DNA from: Caprella mutica
Taxonomy: Eukaryota > Arthropoda > Malacostraca > Amphipoda > Caprellidae
NCBI GenBank assembly: GCA_947561585.1
Contig: CANNZV010003159.1
Location: 1 to 64,000, forward strand
Direction of reading: 5' to 3'
DNA: 64,000 nt
A program made the translations under genes and the position numbers. The notes under the pieces are model-generated. The model was not told where the DNA came from and did no database searches. It saw only the letters and a list, made by a program, of their open reading frames with translations. Shown piece by piece: positions 34,030 through 44,046 of this stretch (positions are counted from its first letter, which is position 1; every line of letters starts with the position of its first letter).

Positions 34030-34100
34030 CGAGAATTGGGCCCGCCGACAGTTGGGCCCAGGACAATTAGGCCAACGTCAAATGGGCCCCAAGACAATAA
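34030..34100. repeat. 15-bp minisatellite GACAATTAGGCCAAC
   Basis: Four units around GGGCCC/AGGCC with AATT cores (GACAGTTGGGCCCAG, GACAATTAGGCCAAC). It may be a remnant end of another element nested within the larger one. Confidence 0.65.
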
Positions 34101-34307
34101 TATTATTTACCCATTTTGTAAAGAGTCTACTGTATTAACTTAATTAAAGACAATTACTCCTGTAATAATAATATTCTTTATATGAGAAAATATTCTAGTT
34201 ATGAAAATAAGAATTTAATAGAACATATTCTTTTCATGACCAAACGATTATTGGTCATTAATATTCTTTTAAACTACTATAAGTTTTCTGTTCTGAGATG
34301 GGTCATA

Positions 34308-35589
34308 CAGGGTGGGGCGTAAGTTTGGAAGCAAATGAAAGTGCATATTATAATCCAACGAAAAATATATTTAATAATTTACAGTTATGTATTAATACAT
34401 AAGGGTTTTAAGAATTCAAAAATCATAAATTTATTCAAAATGTCCCCCCTTGTTTTTAATAACAGCCTCAAATCTCCTCCGAACTCCTCCTACTGCGGCA
34501 CGCAACTGTTCTTGTGAAATTTCCTTCCAAGATCTCTGGAGCGAACGCTTTAAATCATCCACACTGCGATGGAATTTACCACAGGCCTTTGATTAAAGAA
34601 TGGGCCTTACCGAAAAGTCCATAGGATTAACATCTGGGGAGCAGGGAGTCCACATTTCTTTGGACCAAAACTGTGGAAGATGGTCATGGCACCAGTTTTG
34701 AGTGACATTTGCAGTATGTGAATGAAATGTCCATAGAGTGTCATTACCGAAGTGATCCTTAGCTGACTCCAACATTGGCGTCAAAATATTCTCAATATAA
34801 CATTTAGCATTGATTTTGGCGCCTTGTTCCACAAAAATTAAAGGAGATCTCCAAGTTTCTGAAACGGCGGCCCAGACCATTACTGAAGCAGGTTTTATGG
34901 TTCTGTGGACACTTTTTTGGTTGTACGGGATGTCTTTTGCACTTTTACCAATTATTCTGTCATTCCTCCGGTTGTGAGCCACTTCCACTTTGAAAATATT
35001 TTCGTCAGACCAAACAATTTCACCAGCCGTGCCAGACTTCAATTCTCTCAGAAGTGCTTTGCTTCTCTCCAATCTCTTTTTCTTTACAGCTTCTGACAGA
35101 GTCTGTCTCTTTTGGAGGGTGAAAGAGGACATCTTTAGGTCTTCTTTGACAACTCTTCTCATTGTTCTGGGACTCACATTAGCTGTTTTGGCTAACAATC
35201 GTATTGACCTTTTCGAGTTCCTCCTGATCTTCTCTCGGGCACATTTTATCAGTTGTTTGGTGCGTTGTGAGCGTGGTCTACCACTTCTTGGACGATCAGT
35301 CAAGTCTCCTCTCTCATTAAAACGCTTCACACACTTCCAAACAGTCGATCTCGCTATTGAGAGAGTCTTTGAAATGACGGAATCTGACTTCCCGGCACGG
35401 TGTAGAGCAATAATGGCTTCTCTTTTGTCTGACATTTTTGAATTGACTTAATTTTTGTAAAAAATAACACTGTCACGTCATAATGTAGTGTCTCTACTAT
35501 AGTTCAAACCCTATCACCTACTTAGGAACTTATTTTTAAGAATTATATTAATGTTTGAAAAATTGCTTCCAAACTTACTCCCCACCCTG
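34308..35589 (-). mobile_element. Mariner-family transposon (nested)
   Basis: Terminal inverted repeats of 27 bp (CAGGGTGGGGCGTAAGTTTG..., one mismatch between ends) are flanked by TA on both sides (34306-34307, 35590-35591). It contains a single, broken transposase gene on the minus strand. It inserted inside the minisatellite-ended element at 33754-36208, so it is younger than that element. Confidence 0.9.
34431..35435 (-). pseudogene. Mariner/Tc1-type transposase, inactivated
   Basis: From ATG at 35435, 334 codons would run to TAA at 34431-34433, but an in-frame TAA at 34593-34595 stops it at residue 280. Past it the frame continues with a typical C-terminus (SVDDLKRSLQRSWKEI). Helix-turn-helix motifs fill the first 110 residues (VISKTLSIARSTVWKCVKRF; then RSGRPRS, ISR-like linker). 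The DDE core shows the first Asp in WSDENIF and the third in SPDVNPMD. The second, normally in a FQQD-type motif, reads FHSH, so the catalytic Asp is lost. Both changes make it inactive, although the terminal repeats remain. Confidence 0.88.
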
Positions 35590-35935
35590 TATAAGAAACA
35601 AATTTCATAGTTACAGTACCTCTATGAGTCTATATAGTGAACTCCTGTAAAGTGAATGAGTTAGGATGTAGCCAATAGAAAGTAAGAATGTAGCTATTTT
35701 AGATGAAGAACAAAAGAAAATAGATTGTGGGAATTTAAAATTAAGGCGAATTTGTTAAAACCTGTTCAGTGTTCAATATAGAAGAGTTTTATTAATCAGG
35801 ATAGAGATTTGATGGATAGAGATAGCACGAATAAGGACATATTGAAAGGAACTTTATCACTGTACATTTTCAAGGGTTTAACATTATAAGGTATCATCGG
35901 TACGTACAGGTATTATACGTACAGGTATCATTGGC

Positions 35936-36205
35936 ATGTACAATTCACCCAGTGTCAATTTACCCTTACTGACAATTCACCCAGTGTCAATTTACCCAGT
36001 GGCAATTCACCACCATGGGCAGTTCACCCAGTGGCAACTCCCCCACATGGGCAGTTCCCCCGGTGGCAATTCTCCCACATGGGCAATTCACCCAGTGGCA
36101 ATTCCCCCACATGGGCAATTCACCCAGTGGCAATTCCCCCAAATAGGCAGTTCCCCCAGTGGCAATCCACCCAGTGGCAATTCGCCCAGTGGCAACTCCC
36201 CTAGA
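35936..36205. repeat. 15-bp minisatellite CAATTCACCCAGTGG (right end array)
   Basis: About sixteen units alternating CACCCAGTGG and CCCCCACATGGG types, inverted relative to 33760-33930. It forms the right terminus of the same element. The 95-codon open frame across it is a by-product. Confidence 0.9.
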
Positions 36206-36411
36206 ACCAGAATTATCCTATAGTACTGTTACAATATCTAATTGAGGAATATATCAATTCAAGAATGGTATAGGAAATATGAACTCTTTTTCTGCTGAAT
36301 ATGAGAGCGAAATAGCTGGTGATAGTATAAGGTTAAAACAGAACACTTGCGATATTGTGACACGTATATTAAAATGAAAATATATAGCAATCTTAAGGCT
36401 TCATAATTATT

Positions 36412-37370
36412 TTACCCATCCAGAGTAGAATTGCCCGAGTTCTTGATATCAATTGAATCCTTGTTATTCGAATCAGCGTTGGTGTTCGAACCGGCATCAG
36501 GTCTTAATTTGGTAATGACGTCATCTATGCTGTCGACTGTGACGCACTCTGTTATTTCTGCTCTGCAGAGAGGACAGCTGTACCTGAAATGAAAGAAAAA
36601 AGTTAGTTCTAGTTCTTTGACGAATGAGTACGCGTTTGCGTTATATGAATATGTTACGTATGGACTCGTTTATGGTGATAGAAAAGTAATTTATTTTATT
36701 ATCATTTGAAAGATAACTAGTGATCTATGTCCTTATACCCATCGAGTAAGTTATATGGTGATCCCTCCTAAAGATGGACTAAAACAATATCATTTTATAA
36801 GATAACACCCTAGCTATCACTATGGGTTAATGTGAAATCTTTAACTGATTAAATATAATATTTTCTTCAATATTTCAAGAATTTTTTGAGTAAGACTTAC
36901 TTAGATGTGCTGCTGGTAGGTCCAAACCAATATTTGATGCAAGGTGTGCAGAACATGTGGGTGCACTCCAGCAGTATCACGAAATCCCCTTCATTTTTTT
37001 TAGCGCAAATAATGCACGTGGAAGCTGCGTCCGGAATAGTTTCTTTGTAACTTTCTAATTTCTGAATCCATTTTTGCCTCGTGGCCGGTGAAATAATGTT
37101 TGCATATAAAGGGCCCAAGTTATATTTATTTCCTAATAAAAAATCATTATCTTCGGCAAGTGGTGGTGTAATTTGATTTTCAAAAAGACTTCCATTTAAA
37201 TTAATATAACCTCTGTTATTTGTTGCATCGCTTATATGTGTACTAAAAATTTGTCTGATATCAATTACGAACTGTCTTAACAAATCATCTTCCAATGATT
37301 CTGGGACTGTAGAAAAAGTAGCTGCCTCACTCGAAGGTAGTGTCTCTTCAACTGAAAGTGGTGACGTCAT
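36412..37370 (-). CDS. RING-finger protein, family copy 6 (putative E3 ubiquitin ligase)
   Basis: Exon 1 runs 37370 to 36901 and exon 2 runs 36583 to 36412; 213 residues. The start ATG gives MTSPLSVEETLPSSEAATFS. An open frame extends 55 codons upstream, but it crosses the conserved polypyrimidine/TTTTCAG acceptor, so the MTSP start is preferred. N-terminus of the EAATFSTVPES type (with copies 1 and 4). RING ligands: C119, C122, C136, H138, C141, C144, C160, C163; KKNEGDF replaces KKDEGDF. The tail is long (Asn/Asp/Ser-rich, ending STLDG), as in copy 7. Intron 1 (37415-39076) contains the 21-unit satellite. The 3' flank has been hit by the MULE-like element. Confidence 0.87.
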
Positions 37371-37920
37371 CTTCAAATTTTTAAATCTTGTAGAATATGT
37401 TGTCCCGTCACAAACTGAAAAGTAGAATATTTTATCAGATATTATCTGAGCTAGTTTAAAAAAATAACTATCAATTATATCAGAAATCGATCTTGCGCAG
37501 TGCTTATCTAATACGAAACTGTAGACTTGCTCCATGAAGGGAAATTCCGTTCAATTGGATATACAAAAATTGCCATTAAGAAAAATTGAACGAAATGATT
37601 ATGTTAGAATTGAGATGAACATTAATTAATCGATGATATGAAATATTATTGCTAAAATGATTGTGTTTCCAGAGAAAATGAAATTTTAATTATTTAATCC
37701 AAGTTTGAATGATCGTTCAATTGTTTACAATAATTTAAGATAGATGTTCTTGCATCTCCATGTACGCTTATTCGAAATGGTGAAATATCTTCGTATTAAT
37801 CAATTGTTAATCGAATTTGAAATATATCATATATATTTTCGCAAGTTACTGAAATTGCGCTATCTTAATATTGCGCTTCATACCCTTGCGCATCCTGGAT
37901 AATCGAAACGCAATCTGAAG

Positions 37921-38750
37921 ATATCGCACAGATACAACTAATCAAATAGTTATTGTAGAGCTGTATCACAGATACAACTAATTAAATAGTTATTGTAGAG
38001 CTGTATCACAGATACAACTAATTAAATAGTTATTGTAGAGCTGTATCACAGATACAACTAATCAAATAGTTATTGTAGAGCTGTATCACAGATACAACTA
38101 ATTAAATAGTTATTGTAGAGCTGTATCACAGATACAACTAATTAAATAGTTATTGTAGAGCTGTATCACAGATACAACTAATCAAATAGTTATTGTAGAG
38201 CTGTATCACAGATACAACTAATTAAATAGTTATTGTAGAGCTGTATCACAGATACAACTAATTAAATAGTTATTGTAGAGCTGTATCACAGATACAACTA
38301 ATCAAATAGTTATTGTAGAGCTGTATCACAGATACAACTAATCAAATAGTTATTGTAGAGCTGTATCACAAATACAACTAATCAAATAGTTATCGTAGAG
38401 CTGTATCACAAATACAACTAATTAAATAGTTATTGTAGAGCTGTATCACAGATACAACAAATCAAATAGTTATTGTAGAGCTGTATCACAAATACAACTA
38501 ATCAAATAGTTATCGTAGAGCTGTATCACAAATACAACTAATTAAATAGTTATTGTAGAGCTGTATCACAAATACAACTAATTAAATAGTTATTGTTGAG
38601 CTGTATCACAAATACAACTAATCAAATAGTTATCGTAGAGCTGTATCACAAATACAACTAATTAAATAGTTATTGTAGAGCTGTATCACAAATACAACTA
38701 ATCAAATAGTTATTGTAGAGCTGTATCACAAATACAACTAATTTAATATT
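37921..38750 (+). repeat. 40-bp satellite array, about 21 units, with trimer higher-order pattern
   Basis: Unit: ATTAAATAGTTATTGTAGAG followed by CTGTATCACAGATACAACTA. Each unit has two dyads: TGTATC-ACA-GATACA and AACTA-ATTAAA-TAGTT. In the first ten units the third base alternates C,T,T with period three (37941 C, 37981 T, 38021 T, 38061 C ...), a 120-bp higher-order repeat. From about 38370 most units have AATACA instead of GATACA, and some have TATCG for TATTG. Units are in register to the base. The array lies in intron 1 of RING copy 6. Confidence 0.95.
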
Positions 38751-39076
38751 TCTAAACAGACATACAAAATTAAGCACATTCGATTCGAGAAAATGTATTT
38801 GTAACATCACCAATGATTTATTAATTTTTCAAATGTATATTAAAATTACCAAATGTGAAAATAATAGATAAATAAATTGCGTATAAATGTGCAAAATATG
38901 CAGATTAGAGTATTGCTGGTATATTAAATACAACAAACGATCCACTCCCACCTTTCCGTTAGTGTTAGAATCTGAATTACCAAGGGTTACACAAAACAAC
39001 TATGTTTCTGTTTTATAACTAACCTCTCCAAAATATAAAATCTCTAAATAAACCTTATCCTAATATAACTATTCAC

Positions 39077-39310
39077 CTTTTCTTGCTGTTGGTTACGTCC
39101 TTGCTGCTTGCTGTCCACAGTAAATATATTGTTCGGATAAAAGTTAGAACCTGAGATCTTCACACCAATGCGTTCGGATTATAATTCAGCTTATGAAGTT
39201 CTAAAGACTCAGACTGTATTGATATTCTTCTGTGTTTTCTTCAAGAAATACTTTGTCCGTATATTTTCCTAGATTTTACTTGCAACTTATTTTACCATTA
39301 CTGAAAATTG
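39077..39310 (-). other. Inferred noncoding first exon of RING copy 6
   Basis: First-exon block with donor AAAAG|GTGAAT (one base off the GTAAAT of the others; intron from 39076). Beyond it CCAATTAATAATAATCACC (about 39516) is also conserved at about 32619 and could belong to the promoter. Confidence 0.45.
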
Positions 39311-39599
39311 AGGTGTGAAAGAAATTCAAGTTCCAAATTCACACTGTGAATTATTTTATTTTTACTTGAATAAAAGAACTAATACTCATTATTTTGCTAG
39401 ATTTTTATTGTATCATTGTTATTTTCTCTTAAATTGTTACGTTATTGTTGTCATTGTATAATATAACTAATACTCAATGTTATTGTTATTTACCGAGAAA
39501 TAAAACTTTCTTTTTTCCAATTAATAATAATCACCATGTGAACTTTGAAATTTGTCTCTATGTCCTACTTCTGATTTTAATTTTTTTACAAAGCTTCAA

Positions 39600-39871
39600 T
39601 TAATTCTATTCTAATTATGGAAGAAGCTCAGAATTATATTTTTATGTAAATGAATATATATAAATCTGTTAACGATATTTCCAAATTTATCTAATGTTGT
39701 ACGAAGTTATTTTTGAAAACTTCTACCTAGTCCACTATTGATAAAAAGTCCATATTCTGCAATCTGGTCAGTTGAGCTTTGAAACCTGATTCCCGAGGAA
39801 GCTAAGAAGAAATGTACAAATTCGTTAATGAAAAGTGTAAAGAATTATTATTTTACTGAACTCGTGTAGCA
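39600..39871. repeat. 272-bp direct repeat, left copy
   Basis: It begins TTAATTCTATTC and ends CTCGTGTAGCA. By eye it is identical to 40729-41000, and the pair flanks the hairpin element. TTAA starts both copies and also follows the right copy (41001-41004), so the duplicated segment is bounded by TTAA sites. Confidence 0.95.
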
Positions 39872-40728
39872 GGGACCGTTTCGGTATTTAGGATGTACCA
39901 ATAATACTTGTCCGATTGAGCTGAGATTTTAACATAAGGTGTAAAATGAAAAATAATCATATGCTCTCTTTTGAGATTTTTTCATTTTGGGGCCCCCCTC
40001 CCCCGTGGGGGTCGAAAAACCTTTTTCGACCCCCCCCCGGGAAACTATAGAACGGCTTGGGGGTTGGTGCTACAGAAAAATTTATTGAAGCTAATATGTT
40101 CTCTACTACTATCCTAAGGTCGTCTAGAAGCCCTTTTTTTGAATTTCGATCTGAAAAATTTTTTATTTGAAAAAAAAAAAAAAAAAATCATTTTTTTTTT
40201 TTTTTTTTTTTTTTTCAAAAAATAAATTGTTTATAGAAAACTTAAGAGGAAAAGGGCTTCTAGACGACCTTAGGAATTTCGGTCTGAACATATTAGCTCT
40301 TATACATTTTTCTGTAGCACCAACCCCCAAAACGTTCTATACTTTTGAACGTGGAAAATTTGAGAAAAATGGTACCTAGATAATGGAGGAAGAAAGAAAG
40401 TTTTCAATTTTTTTTTTTTTTTTAATTTTTTTTTTTTTTTTTTTTTTAATTTAAAAAATAATATTTATGCTTTTCGGGGGTCAACCCAGGCAGCGACGAA
40501 GCCTTCAACCATAAATGGGAGGCAAAAAAACAACAGAAACAACACAAAAACAACCTCCAAAACAACCTCAAAACAACCTAACCCCCAAACTGAGAAGCGT
40601 GTTTGACACACTTACAAACGTGCTAGGTGAATGAAATTTTTTGTGAGTTTTCTTTGATAGATTTGCAAGGTAACTAAATAAAAAAAAAAAAAAAACGAAA
40701 GAAATGTCAAAATACTGGAACGGTCCCC
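39872..40728. mobile_element. Hairpin (foldback) element, TTAA-associated, copy B
   Basis: Ends GGGACCGTTTCGGTATTT and its near-inverse AAATACTGGAACGGTCCCC. The interior folds: TAGAAGCCCTTTTTTTGAAT pairs with AAAGGGCTTCTAGACG, and GGGGGTTGGTGCTACAG with CTGTAGCACCAACCCCC. The apex has long A and T runs (40168-40216). It is related to 29947-30764. TTAA directly follows the right end only. The open frame beginning KKKKKK is a by-product of the A/T runs. Confidence 0.7.
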
Positions 40729-41000
40729 TTAATTCTATTCTAATTATGGAAGAAGCTCAGAATTATATTTTTATGTAAATGAATATATATAAATCTGTTA
40801 ACGATATTTCCAAATTTATCTAATGTTGTACGAAGTTATTTTTGAAAACTTCTACCTAGTCCACTATTGATAAAAAGTCCATATTCTGCAATCTGGTCAG
40901 TTGAGCTTTGAAACCTGATTCCCGAGGAAGCTAAGAAGAAATGTACAAATTCGTTAATGAAAAGTGTAAAGAATTATTATTTTACTGAACTCGTGTAGCA
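40729..41000. repeat. 272-bp direct repeat, right copy
   Basis: Identical to 39600-39871 as far as I can compare, including the TTAA start. It is followed by TTAACTCG. Confidence 0.95.
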
Positions 41001-41165
41001 TTAACTCGTTGTATGTCCTAAATATTGTGAACTGTATTTTCGAATGCTTCTAGCCATTAAAATTATTTTTTCTATTTACTGTGTCTGCATACTAATGACA
41101 TTTTTTCTTTTAATGCAGTTATTCCCTTATGGTTACAAATTGTTTTTAACTGATAGTTCGTTCTA

Positions 41166-42150
41166 CAGTATGGGCTACGAAAATGTTTCCGCTCTTTCAA
41201 ATACTTGTAAATCGTTAGCCAATGAACGAAAAAACTGTATCTTGGTCCCTTTTTCTCCGCTTCTTATTGTACTATTAACAGGTAAAAACATTTTTGAAAT
41301 GATGGACATAGCTTAAGAACAGATAAGCAAAGAGTGATGATGATTATTTTTTGTCATTGCGCCAATGTTATTCATAGAGCTAATTCTGTGATTTTACTTA
41401 CTAAAAGGCAGTGAATAAAAGGAAAAAAAAATATAATGGTAGACATTTTAATACAAGGTGCTTACACTTCTTCCTTGGACACTATTTGGAAATAGAACAA
41501 CTTCAGTGACATTTTGATCTCATTGAAGTTTTCACTCTGAATATTCGTTCTTCGCTTGTTCATTGCATAGTTAAGGCCCGCTTCACACTTGCATTTTTAA
41601 AACCGCGGAAAAAGCTCTTCTTAAAATGTGTTTACACTTGCGTTTTTTCATCGCTGATAGAAAAACACATTAAATTTTTACTTCAGCGATAAAGAAAACG
41701 CAAGTGTAAACACATTTTAAGAAGATCTTTTCTCCGCGCTGTTAAAAATGCAAGTGTGAAGCGGGCCCTAACCATTCAATGAACAAGCGAAGAACGAAAA
41801 TTCAGAGTGAAAACTTCAATGAGAGCAACATGTCACAGAAATGGTCCTATTTCAAAATAGTTTACAAGGAAGAAGTATAAGCACCCTGTATTATAATGTC
41901 TACTATTATATTTTTTTAAAGTAAAATCACAGAGTTAACTCTAAGAATAACCTTCGCTCAATGTCAAAAATAATCACTCTCACTCTTTGCTTACCTGTTC
42001 TTAAACTATGTCCATCAATTTGAAATTGTGTTTACCTGTTGAGAGTACAATGAGAGGCGAAGAAAAGAGACCAAGATACAGTTTTTCCGTCTATTGGTTA
42101 ACGATATACAAGTTTTTGAAAAAGCGGAAACATTTTTGTGGCCCAAACTG
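41166..42150. mobile_element. TA-flanked long palindrome (MITE-like)
   Basis: Arms of about 490 bp pair around a centre near 41670. Ends CAGTATGGGCTAC and CAGTTTGGGCCAC (reversed) are flanked by TA at 41164-41165 and 42151-42152. Copy 5's flank shows the empty site (CGTTCTATACTACCATCTG). The innermost part (GGCCCGCTTCACACTTGC at about 41575, inverse to 41768) may be a second MITE nested at the centre. Related decayed copy at 7830-8390. Paired open frames on the two strands (41044-41316, 42015-42263) are mirror images of the arms. Confidence 0.75.
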
Positions 42151-42162
42151 TATATTTCCATC

Positions 42163-43503
42163 TGTTTAACTGCCAGGCAGAAAGCTGCCGATGGGGAAAA
42201 CTGCTTGGCAGAAAACTGCCAGTCACTTTTTAGCAACATAATGACTTTAGTCATTAATAACATTTAAATTTCTAAAAAAAATGGCGTTCGCTTTTAGTTA
42301 TGGAGTACGGGCCAGGTTAGAAGCAATCTTTCAGTATCTTTTTCATTTACTTTCCGATTTATCTAAAAGTTCGCAATAATATGTAGAAATTAGTTCTAAA
42401 ACATTTTTTTGTATACATTTTATGAATTTTTTGATTATATTTAAATTTCTCGCGATATTTTTTCAATATTTAAAAGTTCTATTTCTTGATGAGTTTTTGA
42501 ACAATTGTTTTGATTTATGGTTCAAAACATTAGTATTGAAAACCATAATCATTTCTGTATCCTAATAATTTATTTTCACTATAAGGTTTTAGAATTTTAG
42601 AAAAAAAAACGATTTTTTTTTTAAAACAATTTGAATACGAAATGTGTGTTGAGAAAAGAAACAAATCTCTTCCTTTCATTCTCCTCTTCAATTTGAAATT
42701 TGGATGGATGAAATCAGTCCGCAAATTACAAAGAAATAAGAATTTTGAAATGCTACTCATCACAGAAATAGGTTTTTAGGTACCAGGAATAGGTCACGTT
42801 TTTTTGAGCAAGAGCAACAATGTGTTCACACACATGATACCAGCACATTCTGGTACATATGTAGTAGTTCTGGTACGTTTTTCAAAATTCTGTTTACACA
42901 TTCTTCCAGAGAAAAGTATTGAGATTCATATAAGATAATATAAAAAAAAGATATTTTACGGAGCCGAACCTAGACGGCCACCTTAAAAGAAGAAACAATG
43001 AAATAATTGTATTAGGGACTTAGTTCAATTTTTTGTTTACACAACGCATCTTTACATTATCAGTTCATAACGGGTTTAGTGTCTAATTATTTGTTTTGGT
43101 TCATAATAATTTGAGAATTGAACAAGCCTTCAAGCTTAATATTAGCTTTAACTCATTTTAAAACAACTTCGATCGATGCAAAATATTCAGAGGAAATGCA
43201 ACCAATATCTATGATTATTAAACTGCTATTACCTATACCTAATTATTTTACAATTTCAATCGATCGAATATGATTGCATATTAATTAATAATACTTTTTA
43301 AATATAATTGAAAATTGTGAAAATCAAGGTGTTAATGACAAATGGAATGACACTGTAAAAATGTATGTCCTCTTACGATGAGCTAACGCCGTTTTTTATA
43401 AATTTTAATGTTCATAGAATGTGTTTATAACTAAATAATAATTCAGAAAAGTCAAACAATACATAAGTGCCCAGTAAGTGACTGGCAGTTTTCCGGACAC
43501 CGT
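42163..43503. mobile_element. MULE-like element, minisatellite ends short
   Basis: Left end GCCAGGCAGAAAGCTGCC, then GGCAGAAAACTGCCAGTCAC. Right end GTGACTGGCAGTTTTCCGGA then CACC, inverted. It splits the cassette 3' flank (CCATCTGTT | GTTTTTTAGGATACCC). The right 130 bp match the lone end at 3346-3654. There is no coding frame in the 1.3-kb interior. The target duplication is not clear. Confidence 0.6.
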
Positions 43504-44046
43504 TTTTTAGGATACCCTTGTGCTTTTCCGGACCATATCCCACTTTTCTATTCTTCTTTATGTTAGTTAAAAATTGAAGACTCTAAGCAGATTGCAAAGG
43601 GTGCTACATATTAAAATAACAATAAAAACAAATGAAAATGTAATAAAAAATGGATATGGTAATCTGGTGGCTCAACCTAAAGATTCAATCATATTGAAAT
43701 AATTGATAAATATTTTCTTTCCACAACTCTACCAATAAGATTCAGAAGGATGTGACAGTTTAGATTTTGATTTAATATTTGAAAGATTCATAATTATAGT
43801 TGAAGGTGGTATTTTCCGTAAAATAGCTTGAGTAGAATTATTTAGTAAGTATTGTTACAATGCCCAACAGAGAAATATATTGATTCAAGGAAAGTAAAGG
43901 AATTCAAGAGTAGATCAGCAGAACCTTTTTCCTGTTTATTATGAGTGCGAAATAGCTGCTAATAATATGGTTAAAAAGAATAGTTGCGTATTATGACACA
44001 TTTAATAAAATGAAAATATATTGCAACCACGAGGCTCGATAATAAT
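43504..44046. other. 3' flank of RING copy 7
   Basis: Cassette 3' block beginning GTTTTTTAGGATACCCTTGT, as at 27250 and 33520. No gene. Confidence 0.5.

Larger units (their letters stand above)
33754..36208. mobile_element. MULE-like element with inverted 15-bp minisatellite ends and 9-bp target duplication
   Basis: Left end GGTGCACGGCGAATTGCC followed by about ten units of GAATTGCCACTGGGT. Right end (35936-36208) is the inverse array, CAATTCACCCAGTGG, ending CTAGAACC (GGTTCTAGG). AGAATTATC flanks both sides (33745-33753 and 36209-36217). Copy 4's 3' flank shows the empty site (GTAGAATTATCCAATAA, read on the other strand at 25030-25060). A 9-bp duplication is typical of Mutator-like elements. 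The interior holds a mariner insertion and another short 15-bp array (34030-34095). No transposase of its own is seen. Confidence 0.75.

Noticed and set aside
36897..37535. Longer N-terminus for RING copy 6 starting 55 codons upstream
   Set aside because: The extension crosses a conserved splice acceptor, and equivalent extensions are closed or unrelated in other copies.
37921..38750. CRISPR-like regular repeats
   Set aside because: Directly tandem 40-bp units with no unique spacers, in an intron of a eukaryotic gene.
40167..40379. Lys/Phe-rich 70-codon frame
   Set aside because: Begins in the A-run and T-run at the apex of the hairpin element.
41044..42263. Similar small proteins on opposite strands (NVSALSNTCKSL / NVSAFSKTCISL)
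   Set aside because: They are the two arms of one palindrome read outward; no conservation beyond the repeat.
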